The notes: generated by a model not told the origin, from the letters alone. Shown: positions 9,869-20,664, counted from the first letter of the stretch. The stretch: DNA of 64,000 bases from Ipomoea triloba (GCF_003576645.1 NC_044919.1:17417955-17481954), one strand, 5' to 3'. A program made the numbers and translations.

Positions 9869-11095
9869 TGTTGACATTGAAATTTTGTTAAAGATGAATA
9901 CTTTTGAATATTAAAATATTTGAATATATTTTGGATAATATTGATATTGTCTAATTTGTTTAATTAGATAATATCAAAGGAGTTTGAATATATCCAAACC
10001 CTTCTATCCTATAGCTATAAATAGGAGCTCTTATTTCTATGTAAACATCCTGAGAAAATCATGTAAACTCCTGAAAATATTATTCAGGGATCACAATAAA
10101 ATGATCCTGAAAGTAAAAGCCTAGACCTGCCAATTATGGACACGACACGAGATCGGACACGAAAATAACAAGTTAGTGTTTAGCCTTAACATGTCCCAGG
10201 TCGTTAACGGGTTGACCCGTTAAGAACCCGTTATGTTTCGTGTCTTAACGGGTCAACCCGTTAAACCTGTTAAGAACCCGTTTAACCCGTTAGTATTATC
10301 ATGTTAACCCGTTTACACAAACATGTTTATAACCCGCTAAGAACCATTGTCATTTAGGCCAAGATCTTACCCCAATTATTAATATTCAACAATATGAAAT
10401 TTGAATTTTTATTGTGTTCAATTTTATTCTAAAAATTAGTATGGACTTCTTTAATTGTGATTGTTGGATGTTATTTTATCATTTTATGAATGTTATAAAT
10501 TGATTTTTTTTAGTGTGTTTGATGGATTGAATTGTAGGTTTTATTTCTTTTTTATATAACATACTTGTAAATTTTAGTTTCTTTTAAAAAAATATTAATA
10601 GGTTTAGCGGGTTTAAACGGGTATCGTGTCATATTGTGTCAACACGACTCGAACTCTGTTAACAAAACGTGTCGACCCGTTTAACCCATTAACAAATCGT
10701 GTTTGTGTTCGTGTTAAAATTTTGAATCCGTTAACCTTAATGTGTCGTGTCCGTGTTTAGCCTTATCGTGTTCTTATCGTTATCATGTCGACACGTTAAC
10801 GAACCCGTATATACGAATTGCCAAGTCTATAAAAGCCCCTCCATGAAGATCAAGCCATTTGATCTAAACCCCCATTGAAGATCAAGTAATTTAAATCCGG
10901 AGGACCTTCAATGAAGAACAAACATATATGCTCTTCTTTGAAGATCAAGAGGTCCTTCGGCGAAGTGTTCAAGGCATCCAAGTGAAGAATCAAAGGACTA
11001 CACATAGATCTTGTACCCATACCGCATTAATATTTGATACACTTGTAACTAAAATTTTGAATTTCAATATATATAATTCAATTTTCTTTGTTCAT
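9869..11095 (+). mobile_element. Probable solo LTR with TATA box, split by a hAT-like element
   Basis: The unit starts TGTTGACATTG and is bracketed by AGTAAT (9863-9868, 11096-11101), a 6-bp direct repeat. It contains CTATAAATAGGAG (about 10013), a good TATA box, then an A-rich region and three GAAGATCAAG repeats. Without the hAT insert it is about 510 bp. The right end (GTTCAT) is not the usual CA, so the boundary and the LTR call are tentative. A pararetrovirus-derived promoter region is an alternative. Confidence 0.45.
10122..10829. mobile_element. hAT-like non-autonomous element (708 bp) with ACCCGTTAA subterminal repeats
   Basis: It is flanked by perfect 8-bp TSDs TAAAAGCC (10114-10121, 10830-10837), the hallmark size for hAT. 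Terminal inverted repeats are TAGACCTGCCAATT and TAGACTTGGCAATT (14 bp, two mismatches). Both ends are packed with ACCCGTTAA/TTAACGGGT and CGACACG words, typical transposase-binding subterminal repeats. No transposase frame is present, so it needs a helper. Confidence 0.9.
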
Positions 11096-11181
11096 AGTAA
11101 TGTTTCAAAATAAGGTTTTTTTAAGACCCAATTTTGTAGACACCAAGAAATTTTCTGATTTGGGCTTGAAAACTGACTAAT

Positions 11182-11931
11182 TGTAACACCCCCAAATTGA
11201 TAATCCAAATTAATCATAATGGACATACAATTATCCTTCAAAGAGGTGTTATCACCATACCTAATCATCCTAGATTAGATGCACAAGCTAAACTTTTATT
11301 ACAAACTTCACTATTCCAAAATACAACTCAACTATAGTACAATAAGTTGAATTCTAACTAAACCATTTATACCTAAAGTTACTCCAAGGGTAACTAGCTC
11401 TACATAGCGCTTCGTCAGAAACTACTGGTCCACCATCACCTTCGAGATCGAGAGCGAGAGGGAGAGGAAGTCGTTGGGCTTCCCAGTCGTCGAACCGCCA
11501 CTGCCACTGCCTGACCGCATCAATTCGTTGGTGCTGCTCATGCCACCGGCGGGGGAGGGGGAGAAGAAACGAGAGAGACAAAAAGGGGGTTGCTGGTTGT
11601 GTTTTTTGCAATGAACTTCCAAGAGGAAAATGATGAACATATGCATATATATCTAGGGTTAAAATTATTTTATGCTTAAAACAATTGGGTTTGGATAAAT
11701 TGGGGTCAAGAAGAACTATTTAGGCTTAGGAAATTAAATAGGACATTTTGATAGTCACAAACTAATGTTAGGCCTCATCTCAAATAGATTTTAGGTAGAA
11801 AAATAATGGGTCCTAAAATAATTTTAAATTACCATTTGTAGCAAAATAATTATTTTGAAAGTATTTGGACTAAAACTTTTATTACGAGAATATTTTATTA
11901 ATTAGGCTATTTAAAATTACGAGGTGTTACA
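11182..11931. mobile_element. Solo LTR (750 bp), gypsy style, ends TGTAACACC/GGTGTTACA
   Basis: The ends form a perfect 9-bp inverted repeat, TGTAACACC at 11182 and GGTGTTACA at 11931. They are flanked by CTAAT and CTAAG, a 5-bp TSD with one mismatch. TGTAACACC openings are common in plant gypsy LTRs. No coding region of the element remains. Minus-strand frames at 11354-11646 are probably incidental. Confidence 0.75.
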
Positions 11932-11939
11932 CTAAGCGA

Positions 11940-12291
11940 ATCTATATTAGTGAACATTTGAGAGTTTTTGGTACAGTAGATGCCTACTTGGATGAGAGAG
12001 AAGCAAGGTGAGAAAAAAAAAAACCTGCAATGAATGGTTTTTGGTACAATAAATATCACTCATGGATTCCAAAGTGAAGCTGCACCACTGCCGCGTCAAG
12101 AGCACAAAGTGCGCGTGTACTGCACACGTCAATTGCACCTAACACGCTGCTGACAACTCCTTTTTTATTTATTTATTTTTCCTTTTTAAAATATGATTTG
12201 TTTTTTTTTCCTCCGTTCCCATTTTCTCTTTCCTAATCACTTACAAAAACTCCTCAAAAATCACAAAAGAACTCCACTATTATGGATACTC
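11940..12291. mobile_element. MITE of the GAGCATCC family, right end intact
   Basis: It ends GGATACTC at 12291, followed by TAA. It shares the TTTTCTCTTTCCTAATCAC...AAAAACTCCTCAAAAATCAC 3' region with the elements at 12295, 12599, about 13000 and 34264. The left end is diverged. A GC-rich core with inverted CGCGTG/CACGCG words lies at about 12090-12150. Confidence 0.6.
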
Positions 12292-12294
12292 TAA

Positions 12295-12595
12295 GAGCAT
12301 CCCTATCAGAAGTTTTTTTTGAAGTTTATGTCAGATTAAATGTCACATAGAGCATAGAGAAAATAAGAGAGAGAAAGGTGGGGATCTTCTGCAAATGAAG
12401 AGTTATTTGTGGTCCCAAGGAAAAATAGTTGAATGGAGTAACAAATGCATGATATGTGTTTATTTTATTATTATATTTTTTAAATCAGATTTTTTTCTTT
12501 TTTTTTTTTCTAATCCTCTCTCATTTTCTCTTTCCTAATCCCACCTACAAAAACTCTTCAAAAACCGCGAAATAACTCTACTACTAAGGATGCTC
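12295..12595. mobile_element. PIF/Harbinger-like MITE (301 bp)
   Basis: It starts GAGCATCCCTATCAG and ends CTAAGGATGCTC. It is flanked by TAA on both sides (12292-12294, 12596-12598), the 3-bp TSD usual for Harbinger/Tourist elements. This copy lacks the GC-rich core of its relatives. It abuts the neighbouring copies, sharing the TAA sites. Confidence 0.75.
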
Positions 12596-12598
12596 TAA

Positions 12599-12900
12599 GA
12601 GCATCCTTATCAGTTTAAGATATTTCACGATTTTTAATATGCCAACTGGGAAAGAGAAAACAAAGAGAAGAAAGACAAAAAGTAAAAAACTAAAACAGAA
12701 AAAAAAAAAAAATTATGGTTGCAGGCCTGTAGTAAACGCGCAAGCGTTGCACGCGCCCGCTTGGGCAGAGAATGTGCGCCCAACGCACACATTCTCACTT
12801 CTTTCTTGTCATTTCTTTTGTTTGTGGGGCCATTATGAACTCTCATTTGCAGGAAATAAAAATCACAAAATAACTCTCTTTCACACTAACAAAGACCTAT
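12599..12900. mobile_element. GAGCATCC-family MITE with GC-rich core
   Basis: It starts GAGCATCCTTATCAG directly after the TAA that ends the previous copy. The core (about 12720-12795) is GC-rich and palindromic (AACGCGCAAGCGTT, GCGCCCAACGC). The right end near 12897 (GACC) is diverged. The minus and plus frames over it are low-complexity and unlikely to be genes. Confidence 0.6.
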
Positions 12901-12999
12901 CTTCAAGTTATTTGGGATGACAAAAACCATGCATTAACCATTGATGTAGATGCCCTTTATCCCCATTTGTTAATTCTAAAGTGATTTCGAAATAGTAAA

Positions 13000-13262
13000 A
13001 GCTAGTATGTTAGTATTTTACAAATGGGAGGGAAGGGGTTTTAATGGTTTTTTCTCCTGCAACATATTGGGTTTTGGCAGAAGTCGTGGGTCCCACTGGA
13101 CTGCGCCTCACTTGCGTGAGGCGCAATTTTCGCGCCCGCGTAATTACTGTTTTTTTTTTCAATTTTGTTGTTTTATTTTATTTTTTCCTCCACTTTCATT
13201 TTCTCTTTCCTAATCACACTTACAAAATCTCCTCAAAAACCACACCTAAGTTTAACTATTGA
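13000..13262. mobile_element. Diverged GAGCATCC-family MITE copy
   Basis: It shares TTTCATTTTCTCTTTCCTAATCACACTTACAAAA-like sequence (about 13192-13225) with the other family members. Its GC-rich core at 13098-13140 has a different palindrome (GCGCCTCAC...GTGAGGCGC). Ends are not clearly defined. Confidence 0.5.
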
Positions 13263-13645
13263 GGAAGGCCTATTGCACAGCAAAATTAATGAATCACTGC
13301 AATGTCTGCAGTACTGCACAATTTTGTGAGTCCAGAATGAGTAAAGATCATATTCAAAAGCTTCATTTTTTATACCTTAAAAAAAAAAAAAAGGAATTTA
13401 TTCAAAGAGTCCCTGTATTACTGTATACATTTTTGTTCTAACAACTCTGAGGGTGGGGGAAGAAAAATGAAAAAATACATTCAAAATCCTGCCTAGCAAC
13501 AAAAAATGCCAAAACCTCTTGAATTTCCATCTTTCTTGGCACTCTAATTCTTTTTTGGTACATTCTTCTAAGCATTGTATCCTATCAAAATCCTACTTGA
13601 CCACCACATAAATAACATACAATAGTCGAGTCTGCAACCATTTTT
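13263..13645. other. 3' flank of the TBL gene, no feature recognised
   Basis: This AT-rich stretch holds an A-run at about 13380 and no coding signal. It probably contains the 3' untranslated region and polyadenylation sites of the minus-strand TBL gene that ends at 13646. Confidence 0.5.
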
Positions 13646-16600
13646 TCATTGAAAATGGAATGTTGATGTGTTCTGTATCATCCTAGATGCCTCGCGCTTC
13701 ATGAACAGAGCGTACAGCAGCTCGTTCCATGTATCAGGAACTCCCGGGAGGCACCAGTGGCTGCAATCTTGCCTATTAATAGCTGCAGGTCCAACCTCGG
13801 GACCTAAATAATATAAAGATGAATGCCCATCTTTCCTCCTTGAGGTCATATGGGTTATGTTTAAGACATTTAATGGCTTCAAATCGGATGTGTTTGACTG
13901 AGATGATGATAGCATGTCGAAGAATATGTTGTATCGTGCCCAAGTATGGGATGGCACCAATGAAGAACCTAACTCCGGAAGTGTTTCCATGTGGCAGGTC
14001 CCCCCGGTTCTCCAATCTCCACCTCTGTGCCAGCAATCAAATATGGTAAGATAACTATACGAGGACATTAAATGTTGGACAAAGAATCACAATAGTAAGA
14101 GTTCTACAATGAAATACAAATGCAAACAGACCAAGAATTTCTAGATTTTTGCAAGTCTGTAAGTCACCTAAAATCACAACTAATTATACAATGGAAGGAG
14201 CCAATTCATATGGCCAAGTGATATGGTAGAAAATCCCCAAAGAAATAAGCAGTTATGTTGGGCGGAGGCGGGTAAAAGACCAAGTCCATTGGTGGTTAGG
14301 GGATTGTTGGGCGGGGGCCGATGAAGGGCCAAGTCCAACACCCTGCCTCTCGAAATGTGGCGGCGCTTGATCCTAGCAAGTAGTATGGCAGGTGTTGGGA
14401 GAGGGAATTGTTAGGCAAAAGCCTGTAAAGAGCCAAGTCCATCAATTGATGACTAGGGATATTGTTGGACAGAGACCGGTGAAGGGCCAAGTCTAGAACC
14501 TTGCCTCTCGAAAATGTGGCGGTGGGATAGTGATAAGCGTCTGTCCTAATAGAAAGAAGCTTTTTGACAAACCTGAAGTGTACAGGGGCGTATGTACGAA
14601 AGAAGACCAGAGTTCTGTTTGGATCCACTTCGCGTTGTATCCAATTTACCACTGTTTGCAAAGACTTCTGATATGCAACGTCAACTTTCATATCCATCTT
14701 TAGTTCTGATCCTTCTTGAAAGTAGCAGCCCCTGAAAATGGAGTAACTATTAATCTGAGAGAAAATTTGAACACAACCTGGATGTCATTACACATTATAT
14801 CGACAAACTGCATAATAATATTCTGCTCACCTATCTTGAAAGATTAAGTTTAAGGTAGCAAAACAAAAGATTTCAAAAGATTAAGAGGAAAGTATCTGCA
14901 AATCCATTCAATTACCCTCTTATTGTCTTCTCATAATTCCACCAATGTCCCGAGTTGAAAATGAGAACATCAGCGTCCCTCCATTTGGCAGAGCTCCAGT
15001 CCATCTGATCTAGCTTCAGAGTAGTTCTTATTTTCCCCGGAGCTCCAGCTGGAGGGCGGCTTTGCAGAACAAGAAATGGTGCCCTGTAGTACTCGATGGT
15101 GCAATTATAATCAACAAACTTGAAAGCCAGATATCCTTTGTGCTTAGTGATGGGGCTACCATTGACTTCATAGATCGAGGTCTTGTTGGCAACAACCGAA
15201 GAAAGCAAGCAGAGCAGAGACTCCCATTGGTTTCTTCCAATTGAATCTCCCACAAAAACTAGGCGCTTACTACGCAGTTTTTCTAACATAGCCTTGGCAT
15301 TAAACCTGTTGAATGGTTGGATACAAACCGTATAGAAAACACTTTCGTTAGTTTAAACACAAAAGGTTTTGATTGAAACAAATGGATGGAGGCATTGAGA
15401 TACATTGTTATATGAAAAATCAATTTGAACCAAGATAATGGCCAACAATCAAGTACCACGAAAGAAGGATGGATCAAAGGGAACATGTAAATAGTAAATA
15501 GATTTATCTTTGCAATATTGATAGCAGAAACCGAGTCCTTTATCATGATTACAAATTATTTTCTAGCATAGTAGCATCATCTCATCTTTTATGTTTGGGC
15601 ACAATGGCTACTAATAGATCCTGTTAGGATCAAGCGCTTACCACTACGCCAAAAGCTATAGCTCATAATGAAGGCACAACTTTATTTCCTTATAGACCGC
15701 CATCACATTTTCGAGAGACAAGGTGCTGGACCTGGCCCTTTACCAGCCTCTGCCCAACAATCCCCTAGCCACCAATTGCTGGACTTGGCCCGTTACCGGC
15801 CCCCGCCCAACAGATACTATTAGGGAAGGGTCCATCACATGGAAGGAAGAAAGGAGTCCAAATTACAAAAGGCAAGTGTTTTGAAAACCCTAATATATCT
15901 CCAAATTGAACAGTTTTACAGAACCTGACAAACAAGAAAAGTATAACTAAATGGCCTGCCTGCCTGCTAGAAGATCCAACTCTGGAGTAATACCAAGCAT
16001 TAGAGTTCATTTTTACTTGAGTCCAATTTTGATCATTTTCATATAGTGTGCCCTACAATCCTACATAGATACAAAGACATTAAAGGTTCCAATTCCATGC
16101 TTTGGAAAATCACACAAACTAAAGAAACAAGACAAAACAAAAGGCAAAATGAAACAGACAAAACAAAAACCAGAAGATTAAATCTACATTTGTCCCATCT
16201 TCCCTTCCCAAACAAGGCCAACAAAAACATATTCTCCAGGATCAAATACTCATCTCTAAACCAACTTAGTAGAAATCCCTGTTCCTAAAGTTCCTTTCAG
16301 GTAATTAACACACATAAATATGCTATTTTCCCAGACCTTAGCTTCAACACCAAAAGTAACAAATAGGAATGACTCCTAGAGATTGCAATATGTTCTTTAG
16401 AAACTCAATTATTGAACAAGTGACAACAATGAAGCAGTAAAAGAATAGCAAATTCATTACTTCTCACACAACAACATTTCACAAAGTTGTGAGATAAATC
16501 TCAAAAAGAAGAAGAAAAAAAGCAAAGGAGAACCTTGGCAAATCGCAATCTTTGGGCTGCCATCTCCACTTGGTGTAGAATAAATCAGGCCTCCCATTCT

Positions 16601-16967
16601 CAGAACACCTAAAGCCTTCATCTAGAAACCTGCAATCTCTAGAATGGTAAAGAGGGTAACTCTCATCCCAAACCCAATCACCCTCAAACACATCACAGCT
16701 ACCCCCATTTTCACTCAAAAAATCAAACCTTTTCCTCTCCCCCCCAAACCTCTCAAACTTCAGCCATAATATCCTCTGAGTCTGTGAGGAAAGTCTCAAC
16801 CCCTTGGACACACTTCCAGAATCCAATAAAGCGAAGCCAAACACCACACAAATTGTAACAAGGAAAAATCCAAGAACCCCAACAGAGGGCTCAAATAGCC
16901 TCAAGCGCTTAACTTTCTTATACAAATCCAACCACGGCATGACTTCACCATCTGGGTACCCAGACAT
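13646..16967 (-). CDS. TBL: TRICHOME BIREFRINGENCE-LIKE polysaccharide O-acetyltransferase, 4 exons, 453 aa
   Basis: Coding exons on the minus strand: 16534-16967, 14916-15305, 14573-14731, 13646-14024. They join in frame with GT...AG borders and total 1362 nt. Residues 1-30 are cytosolic, about 31-49 form a membrane anchor ([18 protein letters not shown]), and a PMR5N-type domain starts at C91 ([10 protein letters not shown]). The GDS motif is at 164-166 ([11 protein letters not shown]) and the DXXH motif at D414-H417 ([16 protein letters not shown]), the Ser and Asp/His of the family. TBL proteins are Golgi type II enzymes that acetylate xylan, mannan or pectin. Length and exon pattern are typical and no lesion is seen. 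Which TBL number it matches, and so which polymer, I cannot tell. Confidence 0.93.
14255..14530 (-). repeat. Duplicated repeat in TBL intron 3
   Basis: Four degenerate copies of TGTTGGGCRGRGGCCGGTGAAGGGCC-like sequence (near 14255, 14306, 14408, 14463) form two ~155-bp tandem halves, each ending in CTGCCTCTCGAAA..TGTGGCGG. An inverted relative lies in intron 1 of the same gene. It lies wholly within the intron and does not touch splice sites. Confidence 0.75.
15610..15820 (+). repeat. Dispersed repeat in TBL intron 1, inverted relative of the intron 3 repeat
   Basis: This stretch contains the reverse complement of the intron 3 unit (GGCCCTTTACC..CCTCTGCCCAACAAT twice). It ends in a tRNA-like word on the minus strand (TTGGCGTAGTGGTAAGCGC), which resembles a pol III box A. 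It may be a SINE. Box B and TSDs were not found, so the class is open. Confidence 0.55.
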
Positions 16968-17439
16968 TTGGAATCAAAAACACCCAAGATTAGATTTGTA
17001 GTAATAGTTAAATTGGAACTTAGTATACTGTATATGAAGAAAAAAAAAAAAAAAGAGTGTAAGCCCTCAAGACAACAGAAATAATGGTGGCCAGTCTGGT
17101 GGCTTTTTTCCACTATAAGCTGGCTGGCTTCTTTACTTGATGAATACTAAAAGTTGTGCAAGGAAAGACATGGGTACGGTGTTGAGGAAGCAAGAAGCTT
17201 TAAAGAGGAAGAAATGGGGAATTAGAATGATGAGTTGGCTTTTATTTTTGGGGAGTGGAGTGGGGGATGGTTGTTTGTGCCTTTGTGGGATGAACAACTG
17301 GAGAAGAGACTCAATAGTGGGCTTCGGTTAGTTAGTGGCAACGTGGGATTGCACATATGCTCGCCTCATCGTAAATAGGAAAATGATAGATGTATTCAAA
17401 GGGCATTCCCATTAATAAATTTTATGAAATTATTTGTAA
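16968..17439. promoter_or_regulatory. 5' flank of the TBL gene
   Basis: This is the region upstream of the minus-strand TBL start codon. It holds a poly-A run at 17040-17054 (poly-T on the gene strand) and no other gene. The promoter must lie here or further right, but I see no diagnostic box. The plus frame at 17137-17331 is short and unsupported. Confidence 0.35.
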
Positions 17440-18143
17440 GACCATCCTCAATTATAAATTTTAGGAGATTTTTTGTAAAATTAAGGGTGTGTTTGGTTAA
17501 TAGCGTTTCGCCAAATTTTGGCGGTTTTGACCAACTTTAGCGGTTTGATCATGGTCAAACCGCTAAAGAAGGTGTTTGGTTAACAGCGGTTTGGAGCAGC
17601 GGTTTGCTCCAAACCGCTGAAATCCGAAACGCTGCTAGCAGCGTTTGGGATTGGCGTTTTATTAAATTGTCCTTCCTTTTGTTAAAAAAAAAAAAAAATT
17701 ATTATGTATACTCTTTTGGTCATTTTACATGTTAACCGCTAATTTAAACAACTACTTTTACCAAACATCTTTTTACAAGTCGCTAATACATCCGCTGGTC
17801 AAACTCGCTAATACAATCCGCTATTTGATAGCCGCAAACATAACCCGCTACGGCTAATTGCTAACCGCTGATAATCAAACAAGCCCTAAATGTGAAATGA
17901 AAGAGAGAGAAAGTGCAGAGAAGGTAAAAGGTTCTTGCCGAAAGCGCGATTTTTGTGGGGCCCATTTGAAGAGTAAAAACGAAAAGGCACTCTCATGTCC
18001 ATGTGATCAGCGCAAGTGCGACCCTAGGTGCTTAAAAGCTCATTTTTATTTTTATTTTCCCTTTAATATTTGATTTTTTCTTTTTTGCTTTTGTTCTCTT
18101 TCTCCTCTTTCATTGTAATCTAACAAAAATTTCTCAAAATTTA
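17440..18143. mobile_element. GAGCATCC-family MITE interrupted by a second MITE
   Basis: The left part (GACCATCCTCAATTATAAATTTT, after TAA) and the right part (ATTTATGCTTAATGAGCTTGTTC) pair as diverged terminal inverted repeats. The interior has the GAGAGAGAAAGTGCAGAGAA and TTCTCTTTCTCCTCTTTC stretches and a GC-rich core (about 17938-18030), as in the copies at 12599 and 34264. It is split by the element at 17485-17886. A further left-end fragment (GGGCATTCCCATTAATAAAT) lies at 17401. Confidence 0.6.
17485..17886. mobile_element. Tourist-like MITE (402 bp), GGGTGTGTTTGGTTA...AAACAAGCCC
   Basis: It is flanked by TAA on both sides (17482-17484, 17887-17889). The ends GGGTGTGTTTGGTTAATAGCG and the reverse complement of CTGATAATCAAACAAGCCC match as inverted repeats. 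CAGCGGTTTGGAGCAGCGG words are repeated inside. A decayed relative lies at about 23635-23760. It inserted into the older MITE, giving a MITE-in-MITE nest. Confidence 0.8.
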
Positions 18144-18149
18144 TGCTTA

Positions 18150-18845
18150 ATGAGCTTGTTCTACGAGAAAAAAAAAAACTTGGGTAGCGTTTTTGTACGG
18201 ATAGAGGTGAGGTTTTCGTGGAGATTTTTTTACTGCAAATCAATTATTTTGTTGGCCCCACCAAAAAGCAAATTGACTCGCAATTCGCTCTTGATTTTTT
18301 CCTCCAAACATTTTCTTATGAAGTGGCTTCTATTCATTGGATGCCATTAAATTGAGGAATCCCACCACTAATTAAAAATTAGATTTAGTTACTAATTAAA
18401 TGATCTCATCTTAGAAGGTAAACAATTTATTCTCTGTTTACTTGTTGAGGCAAAATTACAATTTAGAAGTAAAATTCCTTATTATTTGCTTACCCGTATC
18501 TATGAATAAATAACGCGTACAATAATATATATATTTTTTATAATGCTCATGATTTTATACAAGGCAATATCTTATTTCATCTATTTAAAATGATAACCGG
18601 GAGCCATACATATTATTGAAGTACATTTGAAAAGAGAAAGTAGCATTAAGGAGTGGGTCATCTATCCAACATACATGTGGAAACTTTCGGAAAATACTAT
18701 GGCCGACCTTCAAACATGTGAAAATAGTTGTCTACTTATGCATACATGATAAAGGTTTCCTTGTCATTGATTAATTTTCTTCTCAATTTAAGTTAAGCCA
18801 TATTATATCTCTTAGTAAAATCACTTTTTAATATGAATAATGTTA
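18150..18845. other. AT-rich intergenic DNA
   Basis: No gene, terminal repeat or RNA signature is visible here. The short plus frame at 18150-18350 reads as low-complexity and is not supported. Confidence 0.45.
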
Positions 18846-18854
18846 TTTTCTCTC

Positions 18855-19135
18855 AAATATTCACCCAACGAAAGAAAATAATGTATCTAAATAAAAAAAA
18901 AAAAAGTAAATATTCACTAAAAGATATATAACCCATGCACTTGAAGGATGAATAATATGCATCCAAAGAATGAACAATATGCACCCAACGAAGGAACAAT
19001 ATGCACCCAAAAAAAAAGTAATTAAATATTCAGTAGAAGATAAATCATGTACTTGAAAAAGAGAACAATATGCACCCAAAGAAGAAATAATATGCACCCA
19101 ACGGATGAAAGTAATGCACCCAAAGAACAAAAAAA
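18855..19135 (+). repeat. Minisatellite of CACCCAA(C/A)GAAGGAANAATATG units
   Basis: About eight to nine degenerate units of roughly 21 bp are present (AATATGCACCCAACGAAGGA and variants). Two longer units carry AAATATTCA..A.AAGATA and GCACTTGAA, giving a partial ~105-bp higher-order repeat. It ends in a 24-A run. No terminal inverted repeats were seen around it. Confidence 0.8.
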
Positions 19136-19139
19136 AAAA

Positions 19140-20300
19140 AAAAAAAAAAAACTGAACTTACACTAAATTACCATAACTTCACCGTATTTTTTTTTTCTTC
19201 ATTCTAGACGTTAGATCTGGACGAAATCAAAATTTGAGATTTAACTCAATTTATCACCTAAGGCATCCTCCGCATATGATCTCTAGTCTCTCTCTTTATG
19301 TGCGTATGTGTAATGTGTGTATATATATATAATCCCTTCTAATTTAATACTTTTTAATTAAAATCTAATATTGTTTTATAAGTTCAATAAGCCTATTACA
19401 TTTTAATTAAAAAAATATTTCATATGTTACTTAAAATGATCTCACACAAGGTTTATTCTAAAAACCTTTATACTCATTAACCATGTGTAAATTAATCGAT
19501 CTCATCATTAATTTAAAAACTCCTTTAATAATCAAATATAAAAAAAAAATCTCACCAAACTTCTTAACAATAAAAATTTCATTTAATGTCATTTAAACAT
19601 ATTTGTTGACAAATTACTAAAAAAGATCATGTCACAATAATACTAGGACCAACGGAAATATTTTGAAAAAAAGTACTAAAAGTGAAATGACAAATATAAA
19701 TCTATGAAGACTAAACACATAGAACTGAATAGACTAAAATGTCATTGTATTTAACGTCATTTAAATGATTTTATTGACAAAAGATCAACAATGATCATAC
19801 CACAATACTATTAGGACCAAAAGGAATGTTTTGAAAAAAAAAAGACTAAAAATAAACCGATATCTATAAATTTATTACAAAAAATAATGTAACTCTTTAC
19901 CTTGCAACAATTTTTGCTCAATTTGATTAATTGTAATAAGAATAATAATTATTTTTTACATCTATTGGAGGGGGCAACATAACCCCAAAGAATAATTACT
20001 TTGTATGTAATTAATGCATAATAAACAAGTGTACCATTTAACTAAACCAAATAAAATAGTATATGTAGAATTTAATACTAGTAGCATTTTTTTTTTTCAT
20101 TTTTCAATGAATAGCTTATCATTTTTAATTGGTCTAAAAAAAAAAAAAAAGACAATGAATAATAGTTAAAAAGAATCTTGAAATTCCAAATTATGACGAT
20201 GATGAGCTCCCAAAAATGTAAAATGCCCAAACAAATTTTGCAGTTATCAAAGCTATTAATAGAAAACAATACAACGTAAAACAAAAGAATAATTAAGGTA
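19140..20300. repeat. AT-rich DNA with a ~165-bp tandem duplication
   Basis: Within this gene-free stretch the block TTTAATGTCATTTAAA..GTTGACAAA..GATCAT..CACAATAATACTAGGACCAA occurs twice, near 19578 and 19750. The copies are diverged but aligned over roughly 120 bp. The rest is AT-rich, with no coding signal. Confidence 0.6.
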
Positions 20301-20302
20301 GG

Positions 20303-20430
20303 TGCTCACATGGACAGCTCAATTGGCTACAAGGGTGAAGTTTAGGATGAAAGATTAGGGATTGAATCTCACTAAAAGTAGTGGGGTATTTGAGTTATGT
20401 TTCTTTTCTTTCTCTTTTTTTTTTTTAAAT
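20303..20430 (+). mobile_element. Possible SINE
   Basis: A box A-like word (ACAGCTCAATTGGCTACAAGG, about 20315) is followed about 45 bp later by a box B-like GGATTGAATCTC. The unit ends in a T-rich run. This arrangement fits T-ended plant SINEs. No clear TSD was found. Confidence 0.4.
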
Positions 20431-20664
20431 TGTATTATTGTTTTTAATTTCTTGTAAGCACCAGACATTATCATTTCATTTAATAAATCGTTAAGTTACC
20501 ATGTTTTTTTTTTTGAAAGAAGTCACCATGATTTAATCAGTCACAATCTTATTGGATCCGGTGTGATGGCACTACTACAGGAAATACATTTAACGTCGCC
20601 TAAATAACGTCGGTTTTTAAAAAAATCGAAGTCAAAAAATTACTTATATTTAGAATTTTTTTAA

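Noticed and set aside
9869..11095. Endogenous pararetrovirus promoter region
   Set aside because: A TATA box and repeated GAAGATCAAG words suggested it, but a 6-bp direct repeat flanks the unit and no viral coding region is present. A solo LTR is the simpler reading, kept at modest confidence.
12639..12920. Lys-rich 93-codon plus frame
   Set aside because: It spans an A-rich and a GC-rich part of a MITE and has low complexity and no homologous pattern.
13776..14036. Alternative minus frame of 86 codons over the last TBL exon
   Set aside because: It overlaps the TBL exon in another frame and lacks any family motif. The DXXH frame is the real one.
18855..19135. CRISPR-like array
   Set aside because: Units are contiguous and degenerate with no unique spacers, and the DNA is plant nuclear. 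It is a minisatellite.
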